DNA of 64,000 nt from Naematelia aurantialba (Eukaryota; Basidiomycota; Tremellomycetes; Tremellales; Naemateliaceae). The notes beneath the pieces were generated by a model. It did no database searches, was not told where the DNA came from, and saw only the letters and a list, made by a program, of their open reading frames with translations. The translations under genes were made by a program, and so were the position numbers. Numbering within the stretch: position 1 is the stretch's first letter; every line of letters begins with the position of its first letter. Shown here in pieces: positions 1 through 10,935 of the stretch. Location of the stretch: contig JAKFAO010000007.1 in assembly GCA_021527695.1 (NCBI GenBank), forward strand, positions 186,001 to 250,000, given 5' to 3'.

Positions 1-1407
1 AGCGCAAGTGTCGGGTCGGTGTACATCCGGAACGGGCACTTGAAGGCCTTGTCTGCTCCGGTCAGCTTCTCTTCAAATTCACACAGGGAACCATGACAGA
101 ACTCACTCCGGTACCCGTTGAGCATCTTGGCCGACCCATTGCCGATGATGATCAAGTCTACTCCGGCTTCTTCGAGGGCGTCGAGCGAGACTTCGGCCAA
201 GATCGAGTTCATGTACTGTGCGCAGAGTGGACAGAACCCTGCGTGGCAGCCGCGTTAGCTAAATGGATACATCAAGCCGGCCGAGCGTGACCAGGCCGCG
301 TCGCTTAACGGATAACAACTCACAATGTCTGATGAAGACCACGATCGTCTTTCGGTTCCTCACGAGGTCTCCAAAGCTGACTCTTGTCCCAGAGTCGTCG
401 ATGACCTCGAGCACGCTCGCTGCAAATAGCTCCCGCAAAGTCGGTGGCGTATCAATGTTAAACGCCAGCTCCTCTGCCCTTCGCCTCGCGGTGCGCGCTT
501 TGCGAGATTCTTTCGGCCCGTTGCGGCTGGACGACGACGTTGGGCCGCCGAGGACCTCATCGAAGGCGGACCAAGCACAGGTGGAAGCTGAGGAGGAGCA
601 CGAGGCTGAGGCACTGAAGAGGGATGATGGGGCCAGAGAGCGTCGCGTGAACCTGTGGAGGGAGGATGTCGGCGTGACGACGGACGACGAGGCGGTAGAA
701 GGGCGAGAGGACATTCTTGGCGATGTGAGAGAATGCTGCTCGTCTCGCGCAAAGAGCTGTCCGTCTGCTGCTATTGGCCAAGAGATGGCCGATGGGCCAG
801 CGAGGCCGCCCGTGGCTTGCTGTGCCGGCAATCCTGACTGTGTAAGTGGCGGTTGTTCCAGCGGTGGTGCGACGTCGAGTACGAACAGCGCTCTGCTAGT
901 GGACGATTCGGTCGAGGTGGTTTGGGACTGAGAGCGGGAGTGCGAGTGCGAGCGTGGATACGAATGCGAGTGCGAACGCGAGGCAGGATGCGAATGTGGA
1001 TGCGAATGTGGATGCGAATGCGAATGCGAGTCGGCGACGCTCAGCGCGAGACACTCCAGACTCTCTGTAAGAGCCGGCGGCAACTTTCTCGCCAGCCTAC
1101 GGGAAGCGACTTTGGAGTTCGGGGTAAGATGGTCGGTGACGCCGAGGCTGCTCGTGGCGAGTGAGAGGGGGAGCTGTGGTGGTAGCGGAGGAGTGGGGAG
1201 TGAGCGAGGATGGGGAGGGTGGTGGTGGTGGTGGTGGTGGTGGTGGTGGTGGTGGTGTGTGTCGAATGCAGGTGTCGGGCTGTGCGATGATATGGGTGTC
1301 GATGCAGATGACGTTGCCGAAGACGTTTCCGATGCCGGCGAAGTTGAAGATGCCCATGATGATAAAGATGCCACGGATTTAGGCGTGTTGGGCACAGTGG
1401 CCGACAT
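1..1407 (-). CDS. AhpC/TSA-like (peroxiredoxin-like) protein with long low-complexity N-terminus, partial
   Basis: The conserved part is the C-terminal half. It reads TIVVFIRH then, across an intron (239-323, GTGAGT...CACGCAG), WFCPLCAQYMNSI, an alpha-helical/beta stretch with VDLIIIGNG, and PFRMYTDPTLA at the window edge. This is the AhpC/TSA antioxidant-enzyme (PRXL2-like) thioredoxin fold, with a CPLC redox-type motif in the usual active-site position. Exon 1 is 324-1407 and exon 2 runs off the left edge, so the C-terminus is missing. I chose the ATG at 1407, where a Ser/Thr-rich protein begins. The frame stays open upstream to an ATG at 2037, but that part is arginine-rich and repeat-derived. 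The N-terminal ~300 residues are disordered, with a run of 13 His (1218-1257) and Ser-His/Pro-His dipeptide repeats (about 931-1035). Role is inferred only: redox or thiol defence. The poly-His run is unusual for this fold. Confidence 0.72.
931..1035. repeat. Hexamer-type repeat inside coding sequence (Ser-His / Pro-His dipeptides)
   Basis: On the + strand this is a run of GCGAGT / GCGAAT / GTGGAT hexamers. Read on the minus strand it encodes SHSHPHSHPHSHP-type dipeptides in the AhpC/TSA-like protein. The length is divisible by three, so expansion would not shift the frame. Confidence 0.75.
1218..1257. repeat. (GGT)13 trinucleotide microsatellite encoding poly-His
   Basis: Thirteen GGT units on the + strand are read as CAC codons on the minus strand, giving a 13-residue His run in the N-terminal disordered part of the AhpC/TSA-like protein. 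Confidence 0.9.
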
Positions 1408-2854
1408 AGCGCAGGATGACGGCAGCCGTGCACTTCTTCGCTCGTTGACAGGGTTCCTGGTGTGGCGCTGCGTGGGGATCCTGAGGAGGAGAGTGAAACA
1501 ATAGCTAAGGTTTGCGATGATTGTGACGATTGCGATGATTGCGACGATTGCGACGATTGCGATGATTGCGACGATTGCGATGATTCTCAAGGCGATGGTG
1601 AGGGACGCAGGCGATCGCGCTAGACTGCCGGTAGTCTTTGTCTGATGGGTGTGCGTGGAGGGCAAGAGTATGCGTTGTAAAGGTGCTTGCAAAGGTTTGC
1701 ACAGGCAGCTAGTGCAACTAGCGCAGCTCGTCGTTGCTTGTGGTCGAGTTTGAATTTGGCTCGACGACGCCAGCTCCACTCCAGTGCGGAGGTCTTGTGT
1801 CCGCAGTAGATCGTAACACACGCAGACGAGCGTTCTCTCCGACCAGTCTGCAATGTAGGTATATAGCCTGACAGACTCGTCTCTGGCTACCACATCCACC
1901 TCCCCATGTCTTACCCTCCCTCCCCTTGCTTCTTCTCGCCTCTCTTGCCCTCCTCTCGCCTTGCTCTTGTCCTTTACCTGCCCCTGCTTGCCTGTCCTTG
2001 TCCTCCTCTTCGCCCGCTCCCCTGCACTTGCGCGCACTTGCGAGCACTACCCCCATCCGTCCGTCCCTCCCGCAGTCCCGCACGAAATAGTCTCGGACAC
2101 CATCGGTGCCACGGCGGGATCCCCAACATGCACTACAGTCAACCCCGTCTTCTCCGTATTCAGCCATGCCAAGTGAAGTGAACGAGTCGACACGTGCCGT
2201 ACTCGCACATGCGTCAGGAACGGCGTAATCGAGAAACACGACGATCGGTGACTGCCCTTTCTTGGCGTCGTGCTCTCGCGTTCTCTTGGTGCCGGCTCCC
2301 TTGTCGTGTTCACCTGTCGCCGCATTGTCAAGCTGCCCTCACCTGTTCCCCTGCTACCGCTCAACTGCTCCCCCACTCACATGCACACATGCTCACATCA
2401 CACATGCCTTCTGTCCGCCTCGGCTCTTTCCCCGCTTCAATCAATACACAGGTTAAACGGCCGATCTGCGCGGAATCGTCATACATGCCTGTCCGAGACA
2501 TACCCAAGACCAGCTGATGCGAGATCCCTGAGTGCCATCCACCCCTCTCGATGTTGTGTTGATCTGAGCTTGGGGTTGTCTCCACAAGAACAGTGCCGCC
2601 AAGACAAGCAAGATAGTAACGAGGCCGAGCGTCGTACCGTCGGCGCTTTCGGAAGCATGTCGTCCTGCCCTCTACGCTAGCGGCAAGATCTGGCAGCGGA
2701 GTCCGATTCATACAGTAACATCATAACGCGACCACAGCAGCCCCTCTCCGAGAATGACCAATCTCATGCATGCTGCTAGCACTTTGTCCTATACAGTCCA
2801 ATCTAGCCCTATCACTTATCACTGCTCACCGTTCACCCAATGCCAGCGCACGTC
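1408..2854. other. Intergenic region upstream of the AhpC/TSA-like gene and downstream of the aldo-keto reductase
   Basis: This stretch holds the 9-bp repeat array, C/T-rich sequence at about 1905-2060, and no reading frame with recognisable protein signal. It should contain the promoter of the minus-strand AhpC/TSA-like gene and the 3' end of the aldo-keto reductase. Confidence 0.5.
1514..1585. repeat. Eight-copy 9-bp tandem repeat (GCGATGATT/GCGACGATT)
   Basis: Eight nonamers alternate GCGATGATT and GCGACGATT with one GTGACGATT. The array lies just upstream of the chosen ATG (1407) of the minus-strand AhpC/TSA-like gene, in an open frame where it would read as Ile/Ala/Val-rich hydrophobic sequence. 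It is probably 5' untranslated. Confidence 0.85.
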
Positions 2855-4862
2855 TCACTGCATCTGCGCATGTCAGCTAAACACCAGGAGCCGACAGTCG
2901 GCTCACCTGTAGCCCATTCATCGCGTCGGGGTATCGTCCTCCACTAGGTGGAAAGCTAGACAAGATCTTGTCGAGCTCGTCCATCTCTTCCTGGGTGAGT
3001 TTGATCAACGCTGCCTCGGTGTTCTGCGTTATCCGCTCGGGGTTGGACGAGCCGGGAATAGGGATGTTCTGTCGCGTCAGCGCGCTCGAATCCGTATGAC
3101 ATCCAAGCCTATCCGACATATCCGAGCGTATCCGAGTGTACCCGAGCGTATCCAAGTGGGCTACCAAGCACATAGTGGGGAGATGGCAATCAGAAGCCAA
3201 CCAAGCTAGAGCCCGCATAGACGACTCTGGTAAACTAGACACTCACATACGGCGAGATGTTGCAGATCCACGCCAGCGCAAGCTGCGGCGTGCTCAACCC
3301 CTTCTTCTCCGCCAACGCGTCGAGCTCATCCACGAGCTTCAGGTTGTCGTAGAACGCCTTGCCCTGGAACCGCGGCATGCCTTTGATAAAGTTTCCTTCG
3401 GGGACATCGTCCGGCGTCTTGTAAGTGCGCGAGATGAAGCCCCGCCCGAGGGGGGCGTAGCAGAAGACGGGGACTTTGGATTCTTTGGACCAGGTGATGA
3501 CGTCCTGGATTTCTTGCTCGTACGACCACAGCGAGACTTCGATCTCGACGATGGAGATCGGGACGATCTGGTGGTGTCAGTAGTGCTGGCAGGCTGTGAG
3601 ACTGGGTGGGCCAACAGAGCGAATGGGGCTCGTTTCCCGTCCAGAATTACAAGACGGTAACGACGAAGGATGGGAGGAGTCGAGTTGAGGCAGACGAGTC
3701 AGAGAGACGAAAACGATGACGACCGACCTTTGCCGCCTTGCGTAGGGTGGGTGCACTAGTCTCACTCGCGCCGACTTCCGTAAACAGCCCCTCATCTCTG
3801 AGCGTCTTGAGCGCCTCAAAAACCTGTTCGGACGGAACGCCAGGCGGCAGACGCGCGACGCTGAAGATATCGATGACTTTGTCGCCGAGGATGCTTTGGA
3901 CCGTGACTAGGTCTTTGCGGTAATTCTCGACGAGGTTCCTGCACGTCAGCCCAGACACATTTCCACGGAACAGGGGTAAGACCACACGACCGCGAAGGCA
4001 GAGCGTAGATGAGAGTAGCGCGTACGATCAGGTAATGCAAGGATAATCAATGATGGCATTCCTGACCCAGCGGTGCGACGAAGCATTTCACGTAGCCGAG
4101 TCAAGAGCCAAAACGGGGAAACGATCAAGGAGTTCAGAGGGAAGCCAGACTCACTCCTTCGCCGGAGGATATCCCCCTTTGACGACCAGCACGATCTTCT
4201 CCTTGTACTCGGGATACTACGGCGCAGGTCAGCAAGACCACCATACGCGTATACAATGAACCGCCAGAAACTTGCCTTGGCGAAGAACCTCGCAAGGAGC
4301 TCGAGGTTGGCATGAGGATCCTCTGGCTGCCCGTAGAATGTCGCAGTGGACCAGGCGGTCGCACCGGCATCTGCTGCGGCTCTGCCGGATCGGCTTCAGA
4401 CGACGAACCAGTGGCAGGCACGATGGAACAGCGAGGCGGAGGGCAATGGAAGGGAGACAGATATGGGCAGGGGCGAGGGCAAGGGGCGAAGGGTTAGGGG
4501 CGAGTGGTGGAGGGCAAATCAAAGGTGTGTGTACCTCGGTCCAGACGTACTTCATCGCCGCAAAGGATTTCTCGTCCCCGGGAGGGGTTGGCGTCCACGT
4601 GAGCTGCATGAGACCGAGACTGCAGGTGTTAGCTTGCCGGGCGTCGGGAGCTGAGCTCCACCAAGTTCGTCATGCCGGAATGGCCGAACAGACCAAGGTG
4701 GACTACGAGGAAGGTGATCGAAGCGTTGGCCTCCTACAAGAAACGGGAGATCACATGTGGGACTGATCAAGTGGAATCACAGACGAACAGACGCAAGAGA
4801 AGAGCTTACCCTATCTGGCCCACAGACTTGCCGGCGAGTGTTACTTGCGGGATCGAAGACAT
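2855..4862 (-). CDS. Aldo-keto reductase, pyridoxal reductase / AKR8-like
   Basis: An NADPH-dependent aldo-keto reductase close to fungal pyridoxal reductases (Plx1 type), which reduce pyridoxal to pyridoxine in the cytosol. Eight exons join in frame to 330 residues: 4810-4862, 4551-4619, 4276-4381, 4155-4216, 3728-3938, 3247-3567, 2907-3068, 2855-2863. The start MSSIPQVTLAGKSVGQIG leads into LGLMQLTWTP, the first barrel strand. The strand with DAGATAWSTATFYG replaces the usual D-x-A-x-x-Y/N-x-G motif area, then VLVVKGGYP (catalytic-Lys strand), VEIEVSLWSYEQE and YAPLGRGF. IPIPGSSNPERI is the 3'-phosphate-binding loop of NADPH. The intron 4217-4275 uses GC-AG splicing. The 216-nt intron 3939-4154 is longer than the rest and could hide a small exon. 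The last intron leaves only Met-Gln-stop. Confidence 0.88.
4217..4275 (-). other. GC-AG intron in the aldo-keto reductase gene
   Basis: On the minus strand the exon ends AAG and the intron begins GCAAGT and ends GCCGTAG. Removing these 59 nt restores the family-typical FFAK-YPEYKEKIV reading. GT donors nearby either break the frame or insert extra residues. Confidence 0.8.
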
Positions 4863-5309
4863 TGCTGTCAAGTTGTCTTGGCGCTGTAACGACGGAGATG
4901 TGAGAGATGTGTGCTGTGAGGTGTTGCTCAAGGTGCCGTAGTTGGACCGGGTCTCGGTGTGCACCGCGAATCTACTACTGACCCAGTTAGGTCCCGGGAA
5001 GACCGTGGTTTTATGACGTCATTTATTGTTATCAATGCTGCGGCAGTATCGGCTGGACAAGAGACGCGTAGCGAAGTGGGTCGAGCATGCAGCATTGCCA
5101 TGGGCTGAGCATTCAGCTTCAAGGCAGCGGAGATTGCTTCATGAGTGCAGGGCAGCACGACCGCCGTCGAGCGAGAGGCTCGGGCAAAGGCCATGGCCCG
5201 GCGGGCAAGGAACCGGGCCGCACTCAGTCAGGCGGTCAGGTACGTGGCTCTTTGTCCATCGTAGTCGTACAACCACCACGCGTAGAAATGCACATGCATG
5301 CTCATATGC
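4863..5309. other. Intergenic region between p24 gene (3' side) and aldo-keto reductase start
   Basis: 447 bases with no supported gene. It should hold the aldo-keto reductase promoter and the p24 3' untranslated region. Nothing else recognised. Confidence 0.5.
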
Positions 5310-6438
5310 TCACAAGACCCGCTTGACCTCGAACCAACTTTTGAGGTAATGCACGTTCCACGCGCAGACCGAGAAGAGGATGATGGTCTGCACGATCGCC
5401 CACCATTTGACGCGGGCGTTCTGATAGCCGAGATTGGGACCGAGGGGGTATGCGACGAGAGCACGTCAAAGTGGACCCAACGGTGTACGGAGCACAGCGC
5501 GAGAGTACGAGGTCGAGGGCGGATATCATGGGATGGGTGGGTCAGGGAGAACAGGGATGAAAAGTGATGTATCGTCGTAAAAATTTGTTGAGAATAGCCA
5601 GGTTGGTTAGCGGGCACGAGGTGCATTTGGACTCCGGACTTACGGTTGACTCGGCAGCTGTCGGAGGATATACGTATCAGCAACAATGTTCCTCGGCATG
5701 CCATGAAGACCCACTATTCCGATGGACTCGTTCCCTGACCACCAAGTACGCCTGCTCGTCTTTGACCAGTTGCAAACCGCTACTGAGGTCCCGGATCTCC
5801 TGCTCGACCGGGGCGATATGCTCGTCGTCACCCACATACAACACGCCGTGCACGTTGAAGCTGACCCCGGCGTTAGCACCGTTCGACAAACAAGATCGAC
5901 GAGAGAGACATTAGTGCGCGGTGAATACAGGGGAGGGTTGGTGAATGTAGGCAAGAGGTGTAGGATGGGATTTACCTCAGGACTTTGCGCGAATACGAGG
6001 ACATTTCATTACTGAAGCAGTAGGTGTACTTGCCCGACCGGTCGGCGACGAGGGAAAACGTCCCTTGTGGCTCTTTGAATGAGGTGTAGATCGTATCCCC
6101 TCCAGGTTCAGTCACCTGCAGATAGACGCGGTCAGCTCGAACGTATCTACAGTCAAGGTGCCGAGCGCTTGGGCATCACCAGTCGGTTGGACGCACGTAA
6201 AAGTCGATATCGAGATGCCCTCCACCACTGCTTCCGCCGACCTCATACGTCACTGTCATCTGCGCCAGCGTCAGCTCCCGCTCCAAGGTATACAAGCAAC
6301 GCAGCGTACCCGATCTTGGGGCTGTAAGGTCTCGAAGAAACATTCCTTTCCGCCCGGGTCAATCTCCATACGATGCGTGGCGGCGAGAGTGAGGACGGCC
6401 ACGGCGCACGCGAAAAGTGGGAGAGACCGAATAATCAT
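5310..6438 (-). CDS. p24 / emp24-gp25L family ER-Golgi cargo receptor (TMED)
   Basis: A type I membrane protein of COPI/COPII vesicles that helps load GPI-anchored and other cargo. Six exons (6310-6438, 6197-6259, 5976-6115, 5715-5860, 5644-5657, 5310-5420) give exactly 200 residues, the normal family length. In order: a signal peptide from MIIRSLPLFACAVAVLTLA; a GOLD domain with MEIDPGGKECFFE and two conserved Cys (KECFFE and KYTYCFSN); a coiled-coil segment around EQEIRDLSSGLQLVKDEQ; an STNARVKWW junction; one membrane helix; and the cytosolic tail HYLKSWFEVKRVL with an aromatic and basic coat-binding signature. A 14-nt microexon (5644-5657) encodes the linker. The gene is head-to-head with RanBP1 across 420 bp. 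An in-frame upstream Met exists, but the one used starts the signal peptide. Confidence 0.93.
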
Positions 6439-6858
6439 TGTGCTGCGTCTCTTTGTCCTGCCCAAGCGCCGTGACGGAGCAAGCACAAAGACGCAGGAAT
6501 AAGATGTCGGTGGTTGCGTTCTTGCACGTCCTAGGCCTTGTTCAGGCTGTACACGACATTGGCACGCGACGGTGGTTTGCGCTTATAGAAAGGCGCGCAG
6601 AAGCTAGCAAACCTAAAATGTATTAGGCGCGCCGAACGCCTCGTCAACGCGTTTTCGTTTGCGCTTCGACCTCTTTACGTCGCCGTCACGGACCACTAGT
6701 ATACTCTGCGACCGCTCTTCTTTAAACCCCAATCTCCTACAAGCAACCAGTACGTCGCAGCGGCCATTCATATCACACGCTCGGCTCGCCAAAGCTGATA
6801 TACAATGCGCTTGCTTCCGCTGAAAGATCCTGCTGATACGCTGCGGCAGATTCGCATC
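6439..6858. promoter_or_regulatory. Divergent promoter region between p24 and RanBP1 genes
   Basis: The two start codons face away from each other across 420 bp. It contains a GGCGCGCC palindrome near 6627 and no coding signal. Shared regulation is an inference from the geometry. Confidence 0.55.
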
Positions 6859-8231
6859 ATGGCTGAGCCGACCGAACCCGTAGCTGCTGTGAGTGACGCC
6901 TGTTCAGTCTTCTCCGTCCCATGCTGTTTTCAGGTCGAACGAGTATGAGCTGACTCGGCTCTCTCTCCCATTCACCCCGTATTCATTGGATCCTTGCAAT
7001 ATCCGCCTGACACCTCCGCTCCACTCCATGTCGCCGCCTCCACGCATTCGTGTGGCCTGTCGTGACATCTGCTAGACCGAGGAGGAGCACGACCCCCAAT
7101 TCGAGCCGGTCATCAAGCTGACCGAGCAAGTCGACGCAAAGACACACGAGGAGGACGAGGATGTACTTTTTAAAATGTTTGTTTTTCCCTCTCTCTCCGT
7201 TCTCTGTCCTTTGCCCCCTTACTCGCCCCCTTGTTGCTTCAATCCTTCACCCAGCCTTGCCGCTCGATTCACTACCGCATACCCGATCCCTTGCTTGGCA
7301 GAATTGACGTGCCGTAGGCGAGCCAAGCTGTTCCGGTTCATCAAATCCGACCTCGAGTGGAAGGAGCGCGGAACGGGCGATGTGCGTATCCTGCAGCACA
7401 AGGAGACCAAGAAGATCCGACTGGTCATGCGTCGTGACAAGACGCTCAAAGTCTGTGCCAACCACATCAGTTCGTGCCTCTTTCCGCTGCCGCCTTCCCC
7501 GCATTTTGAGTGGAGCGTCGAACGCGCCCCAAACTGGACGCCGGGGGCTGATATGTCTGACAGTCTCAACGGATATGAAGCTTTCGCCCAATGTCGGCTC
7601 GGATCGGTCTTGGGTGTGGAACGTCGCTGCCGACTATGCAGAGGGCGAAGCCAGTCCCGAGACACTGGCGATCCGCTTCGGTAACTCTGAGAGTGAGTCA
7701 CGCTGAGCATTAGAGTCAGGGTTACGATCCACGCGTCGAGGTGCTAATGAGACAGATGCCAATCTGTTCAAAACGGCGTTTGAGGACGCGCAGACCAAGA
7801 ATGCTGGTCTAGCCGGACATACGGAGGCTGAGCCGGAGACTGCGGCCGCCCCAGTGCCGGTCAACGTGAGCTCTACAGTCGTGATTCTTCGCGACATCAG
7901 GCTTACGATGAGCAGGAGACATCGGCTGAGGCTGAAAAGGAGCAGCCCAAGGAGGAAGCTTCCTCGGCGTGCGTATCCGTTTCCTACCGTCCTACCCAAA
8001 GCATACATGTGCCCTGAGCTGACAATACCATCCCATAGCGACACGACCGAGGCTCCGTCGACCCACGAGCCCGCGACCGAGGAGCCTGCCCCCGCCGCCG
8101 AGACCACTGAGGAGCAGCCTGCTGCTGCTGAGGAGACTTCCGCCGCCGCTGACACGGAAGCACCGGCCGAGTTGAAAGAAGAGGCGATTTCTGAAAAGTC
8201 GGCGGCGGCCGAGGTCAAGGAAGACCAGTAG
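6859..8231 (+). CDS. Ran-binding protein 1 (RanBD1 domain)
   Basis: A cytosolic Ran-GTP binding co-factor (Yrb1/RanBP1) that helps RanGAP dissociate export complexes. Seven exons (6859-6888, 7076-7176, 7318-7469, 7564-7692, 7756-7865, 7916-7968, 8039-8231) join to 255 residues. The N-terminal acidic [10 protein letters not shown] precedes [50 protein letters not shown] and [15 protein letters not shown]. These are the canonical RanBD1 blocks, including the W-K-E-R-G-x-G core. The C-terminal ~80 residues are Ala/Glu/Thr-rich and disordered, normal for fungal RanBP1. An in-frame ATG at 6805 would add 18 residues; 6859 fits the family better. Confidence 0.95.
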
Positions 8232-9018
8232 GCGTAGAGGGCAAGGCGTAGTTGCAGCACAGGCATAGGTGGTTGACCACAGAAGGGCGCGAATTTTACG
8301 ATGACATGTCCGTGTGGTTATGATATGAGCAGTGTGGCAGGCGCTTTGTTCGCGTTCAGCGAGTGTGTCAGCGGGTCTCATTCCACAACAGCAGGGCAAC
8401 TCGAAGACTTGACGGATGTTGAGAGCGACGACAGGGGACGTTGACAGGAGACGTTGACGGACGTCGGTCTACCGTGGCTGACAGGCTGGCTGACAAGCTG
8501 GTTGACTGCAGCTGGCAGAACGGTTCACCCGTCATGCTTCAGGTGCTGTGACAAACAATTAATATGCCCGAAGGCATCTACCACGGACCAGACCACGAAT
8601 CCATCAGCGGTGCGATGACCTCTAACGAGTGAAAGCCTCGGTGAATGCTACAAGAAGCGACGAGTCCAGAACCGTTACATTGTCCGTTGCACGTTACAGA
8701 CCTGCTTCTACTGGACAATCGGATGTCCCATTGCTACATGTAAACCAAACTGGCCGTTACTCGAAAACGCTAAATACAGTGTCCTTCTTGTCATTGATGC
8801 TTTCTACTTCTAACCACCTTCGCAGTTCACACCGTCTAACCAGCTTCACAGCTCACACCCTCTAACCACCATCGCCTCACACCTTCTAACCACCATCACA
8901 GCTCACCTTCTACAGTAATCACCATCACAGTTCACACCAGTGTCACCGAAAGCCGAAACACGCCACGCCACGCCACGTCGCCAAGCGGCACTAGCGGTAC
9001 AGGGTGCAGGGTGCAGGG
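8232..9018. other. Intergenic region between two gene 3' ends, with imperfect repeats
   Basis: RanBP1 and the CPL1-like gene converge here. Near 8440-8510 there are GACGTTGAC and CTGGCTGACA near-repeats, and from about 8805 to 8940 a CTAACCACC-ATCACAGCTCACAC-type repeat of about 25 bp. No gene seen. Confidence 0.5.
8805..8940. repeat. Imperfect ~25-bp tandem repeat (CTAACCACCATCACAGCTCACAC-like)
   Basis: About five degenerate units, each with TCTAACCA followed by a CACAGCTCACA-like half. The repeat is non-coding. Confidence 0.65.
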
Positions 9019-10935
9019 TCATACGTCCGAGAGCTCGATACAGTGGCCCTCGATGAGCTGCCACCCCTCCTGGCATTCGTAGACCTCGCAAGTCCCGTTC
9101 AGGCAGCTAACGGCAGCGTTCAAGATGCCTGGCAGGGCGGTGCAGCTGGGTGTCTCAGCAACTGTCGCGTTCACGGTCACGGCCACGGCCACGGCGGAGA
9201 CGAACAGGACAAGATGGTGCGAAATGGTGGTGCTGGCAATGGATGGTGCTGGCAATGGATGGTGCTGGCAGTGGATGGTGCTGGCAGTGGATGGTGGTAG
9301 GGCAACTTACTCGGTTCCGGGGGCGTCGACGCGCGTGTCGTCCCAGTATCCAGTCTGACAGCCGCCACATGCTTCGAGCTCAGACAGAGGGTCGATGCAC
9401 TACATCAACGTCAGCGGATGCACCATGCGCCGCAACAGCCGAGGTGTGTCTATAACACCGAAGACCCGGTCTACACACAACCGTCACGGGAGTAGACATA
9501 GACCAGGGACCAGTAGGCGAGTAGGGGAAGAGGTGAAGAGGTGAAGACAAGAGGCGGGACAGCACGACGTACCTCGAAAGTGTCCGAGCCAGGGATCGAG
9601 CAGGCTTCCATCCCGGCTGGACACGGCTTGCGCTCCGCCTCGAGCCGGAGCTGCTGCATCTGACTCTGCTCGTTCCTGCGCCGACGGCGGGTGAGGCCCG
9701 AGGCAGTGGCGACTGTGCTGTGTGTGTATGCATAGTAGAGCGACTCGTCGCTGCCGCACGTTACGAAGACCGGGTCGGTGTATGACGTTTCGCACCTGCT
9801 GGGGTGAGTTTGGATCCACGGCGACGGGAGACAAAGAGGAACGGGGATGTAACGAGGACTTGGAGATACGTTGACAAGGACATGAGTCAGGAAGAAGAGC
9901 ATGCCGGAGGAAGAAGAGCACGGCGGAGGAAGAAGAACATGGAAACATCGAGAGGAAGAAGAACGGAGCGAGGAACAAGGTCAAGCGACTGAGTTTGGAC
10001 GAAGAGCTGCGCAAGATTCCACATACCACACGTCCCATTCGCCATTGTTGAGCGTCAGCGGCCCGACATACGCCGTGCCCCTGTCCGCACAGTAGGCGAG
10101 ACACTCTTCGAACGAAGTCTCCGTGCCAGCTGAGACGTGTTTGAGTCCGAGGTCGTCTGCCCAGTTGGTCACGCAGGCTTGGAAGACAAAGGTGGATGAG
10201 ACTTTGAATGCCTGCGCAGCGTCAGTCCTCTGAATCCTACTCGATTTTGCCCTTCTCATGCAGAACCGAGGAGCTGACCGACCGCCAGCATAGATGCAGG
10301 AGGCCAGGTGAACAAGGAAGGGGAAGTGTGAGAGTGGCTAGTGGGTAGGACGAGACGAGGTACAGGCGAGGCGCCGGAGACAGGGATAGTGGCGAACACC
10401 AGACGACTACTCACTTGGTAGTTGGCAGTAGAGGCACAACCGCCAGAGCTGCTCGCGCCATCGGCGTACGTCCCGAGGGCAGGGCCCGTGTCTGAACAAA
10501 TGCAGTCGCCGCCCGAAGTGAGAAAGTAAGCGTAGTCTGTGTCGCAGCTTGCCTGTGTTTCGTCAGCGCTGTCCAGTCGGTGGCACCGTTCGACAGTCAA
10601 CACTAGTGGCGACCTGCACGCGCTGTTTAAAGGAAGCGCCACAATCGCATCGCCTGGAGCACGAAAGCGCGAAAGCACGAAAGCCAAGACAACGGTCTCG
10701 GCAGAGAAGATACAAGCGCAGGTGTAGCGGTACACGAAGCACAGGAGGAGGGCAGGGGCAGCTCGACGGAACTCACAGCACAGTCGCTCGACGAGGCTTG
10801 GGCACCGGTACTGTTCCCCTCTGGGACGTCGGCAGCGAGGATACACCCCTCGTATGTGGGCGCGTAGGTCTGCGCTGCGGCGAGCGACAAGAGTGCCAAA
10901 GCGGCCACGGTGGCTGCGAAGGTGTTCGTGCGCAT
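9019..10935 (-). CDS. Secreted cysteine-rich protein with WSC-like N-terminal half and C-terminal CPL1-like domain
   Basis: Six exons (10777-10935, 10415-10552, 10027-10211, 9573-9795, 9311-9399, 9019-9145) give 306 residues. A signal peptide (MRTNTFAATVAALALLSLA) is followed by two Cys-rich segments with WSC-like spacing (GCILAADV...CAASCD...CICSD; then CVTNW...CLAYCADRG). After a basic stretch (RRRRRNEQ), the C-terminal third is a CPL1-like domain: CPAGMEACSIPG, FECIDPLSELEACGGC, GTDCTALPG, then CLNGTCEVYECQEGW and a final GHC. The CPL1-like domain is named after a secreted protein of Cryptococcus neoformans and is widespread in basidiomycetes. A wall or extracellular location follows from the signal peptide and lack of a membrane helix. 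The function here is unknown, and the domain alone does not imply pathogenicity. The last intron (9146-9310) contains a 16-bp tandem repeat. Confidence 0.83.
9229..9297. repeat. 16-bp tandem repeat inside an intron of the CPL1-like gene
   Basis: Four units of GGTGCTGGCA(A/G)TGGAT plus a partial fifth. It lies wholly within the last intron (9146-9310) of the minus-strand gene. Confidence 0.9.

Noticed and set aside
259..2037. Start of the AhpC/TSA-like protein at 2037 (592 residues before the first intron)
   Set aside because: The first 210 residues are Arg-rich and repeat-derived; the ATG at 1407 starts a sequence with more protein-like composition. Kept as a finding because it cannot be excluded.
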